Shown piece after piece: positions 52,973 through 54,833 of a stretch of 54,833 nucleotides of DNA. Source of the DNA: DAIQNV01 sp036788215 (GTDB lineage: Bacteria; Planctomycetota; Phycisphaerae; Phycisphaerales; UBA1924); assembly GCA_036788215.1 (NCBI GenBank), contig DAIQNV010000014.1, positions 1 through 54,833 on the forward strand, in the 5' to 3' direction. Position numbers and translations under genes: made by a program. The notes under the pieces are model-generated. The model saw only the letters and a list, made by a program, of their open reading frames with translations, had not been told where the DNA came from and made no database searches. Every line of letters starts with the position of its first letter. The first letter of the stretch is position 1.

Positions 52973-54833
52973 ATGAAGCACCTCGTACGCACCGTTGGTT
53001 GGGCGATGTGCCTCGCGCTGTCGGGCGTTGCCGCGGGGCAGCCCGGTGGCGAGGCCGGTGTCGCGCCGGATGGTGTGCCCCTTGTGAACCCTGGGTTCGA
53101 GGCGGGCGGGCTCGCGGGCTGGGACAACTGGCGCCGGAAGCAGGCGCGGATCAGCCCCCTCGCCCGGTCGGGGAGGCACGCCCTCGAGCTCGGGCCGGAG
53201 ATGGGGCGGTGTGCGCAGACGGTGCCCATCCGGCCGAACAGCCGCTACCGGCTCTCGGCGTATGTCCGCACGGAATCGGCGTCCGAGGAGGTGCAGCTCG
53301 TGGCGAGCGACTACGGGGGCGAGCCTCTCTCGGTCTCGAGCGCGCGGACGGAGTACACGCGGATCAGCCTCGAGTTCGACTCGGCGGGCACCGTGGACGA
53401 GTTTCTCGTCATGCTGAGGCATCCGTCGGGCCCGGGCCGGGGGTATGTGGACGACGTGGAGCTGACCTATCTCGGGCCCGCGAGCCCGCCGGTCGTGCAG
53501 TCCTTTGTGGAGCCGGAGCCGCGCGTCATGCTCTCCGAGGGCGGGGTGTCGCAGCAGCCCGACAGGACGGTCGAGTGGTTCCTCGACGACAAGTTCGGCA
53601 TGTTCATCCACTGGGGCGTGTACGCTGCGATGGACGAGGGCTTCGAGTGGGTGATGCACAACAAGGCGTACACGCCCGAGTACTACCGCGAGCGGGCGGA
53701 GGACCCGGAGGCGGGCTTCACCGCGGACGCCTTCGAGCCCCGGGACTGGGTGGAGCTCGCGAAGGCGGCGGGGATGCGCTACATGGTGCTCACGACGAGG
53801 CATCACGACGGGTACGCCCTGTTCGAGAGCGGGCACGGGAACAGCTGGACAAGCGTCGCGCACCTCGGGCGCGACCTGATCGGGGAGTACAGCGAAGCGG
53901 TGCGCGCGGGGGGGCTGCGCCTCGGGATGTATTACTCGCCCATGAGCTGGCGGTACCCGGGGTACTACGACGTCTACGGGACGGGCGCGAAGCCGAACGT
54001 GTGGAACTACCAGAGCGATGTGAGCCACAAGGAGAACGCCCGCGTCATGAAGGAAGAGGTCTACGAGCAGGTCACGCGCCTGCTGACGGGGTACGGGCCG
54101 ATCGACTACATGTTCTGGGATGGCGGGTGGCTGGGGCAGAGCGTGGACGCGGCGCTGGAGGACACCTTCTGGGACAGCGGGCGCTACGCGTCACCTGACA
54201 ACGAGTGGCCGGTCGCGGAGCGGTACCTGACGCGGGAGGAGGGGACGGGGAAAACGCTCGGGATCATGGGGCTCGTCCGCCGCTTCCAGCCCGCAATGCT
54301 GGTGAACGAGCGGTTCGGGTGGGTGGGTGATGTCCACGGCGAGGAGGGCGTGTCCCCGACCGCCGGCGGGATCCGCTTTGCCCAGGTGACCGAGAAGTGC
54401 ATGCCCCTGATGAAGGGCGGGTGGGGGTACCGGCCCGGTCGCCCGGTCTTTTCGAGCGACGAGGTGGCGGTGTACCTCTCCAACTGCGTAGTGCGGAATG
54501 TGAACCTGCTCTTGAATGTCTCGCCCGACCGGCACGGGGTGATCCCGCCTGAGCAGCAAGAGGTGCTGCGCGAGGTGGGCGTGTGGCTCGGCACGGCGGG
54601 CGAGGCGATCTATGGCACGCGGGCCGGACCCTGGCAGCCCCGCTTCGGCGAGTACGGGTTCACCTACGCCGGCAGCACGATCTACTGCCATGTGTACGCG
54701 GGGTACCGCGAGGCGGGCTCGGGCACCTTTACGACGCACTCCGTCGGCGACCGGGTGGTCGTGAGCGTGCGCGATGTATCGTCGGGGGAGGCGCTCCCCT
54801 GGACGCGGAACGCGGACAACACGCTGACCATCG
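52973..54833 (+). CDS. Alpha-L-fucosidase (GH29) with N-terminal carbohydrate-binding-like domain, 3' end beyond window
   Basis: The frame from the ATG at 52973 stays open for 620 codons to the end of the window, so the C-terminus is missing. A signal peptide (about 1-21) is followed by a beta-sandwich of CBM4/9 style (LVNPGFEAGGLAGWDNW, then RYRLSAYVRTE and GYVDDVELTYLGP). The GH29 catalytic domain follows, with WFLDDKFGMFIHWGVYAAM, MVLTTRHHDGYALFES and the probable nucleophile region IDYMFWDGGW, then LMKGGWGYRP and NVNLLLNVSPDRHG. It removes alpha-linked fucose outside the cytoplasm. It is divergent from the GH43 gene. Confidence 0.92.
   Translation, partial: MKHLVRTVGWAMCLALSGVAAGQPGGEAGVAPDGVPLVNPGFEAGGLAGWDNWRRKQARISPLARSGRHALELGPEMGRCAQTVPIRPNSRYRLSAYVRTESASEEVQLVASDYGGEPLSVSSARTEYTRISLEFDSAGTVDEFLVMLRHPSGPGRGYVDDVELTYLGPASPPVVQSFVEPEPRVMLSEGGVSQQPDRTVEWFLDDKFGMFIHWGVYAAMDEGFEWVMHNKAYTPEYYRERAEDPEAGFTADAFEPRDWVELAKAAGMRYMVLTTRHHDGYALFESGHGNSWTSVAHLGRDLIGEYSEAVRAGGLRLGMYYSPMSWRYPGYYDVYGTGAKPNVWNYQSDVSHKENARVMKEEVYEQVTRLLTGYGPIDYMFWDGGWLGQSVDAALEDTFWDSGRYASPDNEWPVAERYLTREEGTGKTLGIMGLVRRFQPAMLVNERFGWVGDVHGEEGVSPTAGGIRFAQVTEKCMPLMKGGWGYRPGRPVFSSDEVAVYLSNCVVRNVNLLLNVSPDRHGVIPPEQQEVLREVGVWLGTAGEAIYGTRAGPWQPRFGEYGFTYAGSTIYCHVYAGYREAGSGTFTTHSVGDRVVVSVRDVSSGEALPWTRNADNTLTI

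Overview
This is a high-GC bacterial scaffold of 54.8 kb with four runs of exactly 100 N. It very probably comes from a planctomycete of the class Phycisphaerae. The evidence is a prepilin with the N-terminal signature GFTLIELLVVIAVIALLIG, a Tricorn-like giant protease, a MoxR/Bat operon, a DUF3467 protein, and two exported proteins ending in a duplicated CxxADLAAPFG..FTFADxSxFLxAFxAGCP tail of the GC-type dockerin kind. The assignment rests on family knowledge, not on a marker gene.

Layout. 0-4.2 kb: tRNA-Pro(TGG), a deoxyhypusine-synthase-family enzyme, an exported dihaem cytochrome c and a Tat-exported alkaline phosphatase. 4.2-10.7 kb: a cell-envelope cluster of LpoB/CsgG-like exported proteins (YcfL-like, COG3014-like, LpoB, a second LpoB-like protein cut by a gap, a one-pass membrane protein and a 636-residue secreted protein). 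10.8-18.4 kb: a compact six-gene minus-strand operon resembling a type VI secretion spike/cargo cassette (VgrG, beta-helix protein, DUF2169-pentapeptide protein, all-pentapeptide protein, DUF3540, PAAR-like DUF4150) with no sheath, tube, baseplate or ClpV gene in the window. 18.5-26.3 kb: Tricorn-like protease and a trehalose locus (OtsA, and a fused OtsB-GH15 protein). 26.6-36.3 kb: DUF3467, then a tightly overlapping aerotolerance-type operon (MoxR, DUF58, a lipoprotein, two VWA proteins, a TPR/Gln-rich protein, BatD, BatE). 36.3-46 kb: reverse transsulfuration pair (cystathionine gamma-lyase type and cystathionine beta-synthase), a divergent class V aminotransferase, an exported beta-helix protein, an orphan CheW, GAPDH and dihydroorotase. 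46-54.8 kb: tRNA-Pro(GGG), a prepilin-like protein, a secreted deiminase and a secreted subtilase that share the dockerin tail, and divergent glycosidases GH43 and GH29, the latter running off the window.

Structure outside the genes. A composite repeat occurs three times between 40.4 and 46.4 kb, always in intergenic DNA. It is built from an AGATCTCAGATC motif, a CTGATCTTCG hairpin, a G-rich block and a CCCCTCTCCTGTCGC block. A related palindrome lies between two convergent genes at 36.3 kb. A second, different pair of hairpins lies inside the start of the Bat-operon lipoprotein gene. Two of the four N gaps (29716 and 40820) are flanked by perfect 55-bp duplications and appear to be unmerged contig overlaps, not missing sequence. 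Closing the first restores an intact gene. The gaps at 7640 and 16592 do hide coding sequence.

The most distinctive system is the VgrG-to-PAAR cassette, in which two pentapeptide-repeat proteins and a stand-alone beta-helix protein are packaged with a spike and tip.
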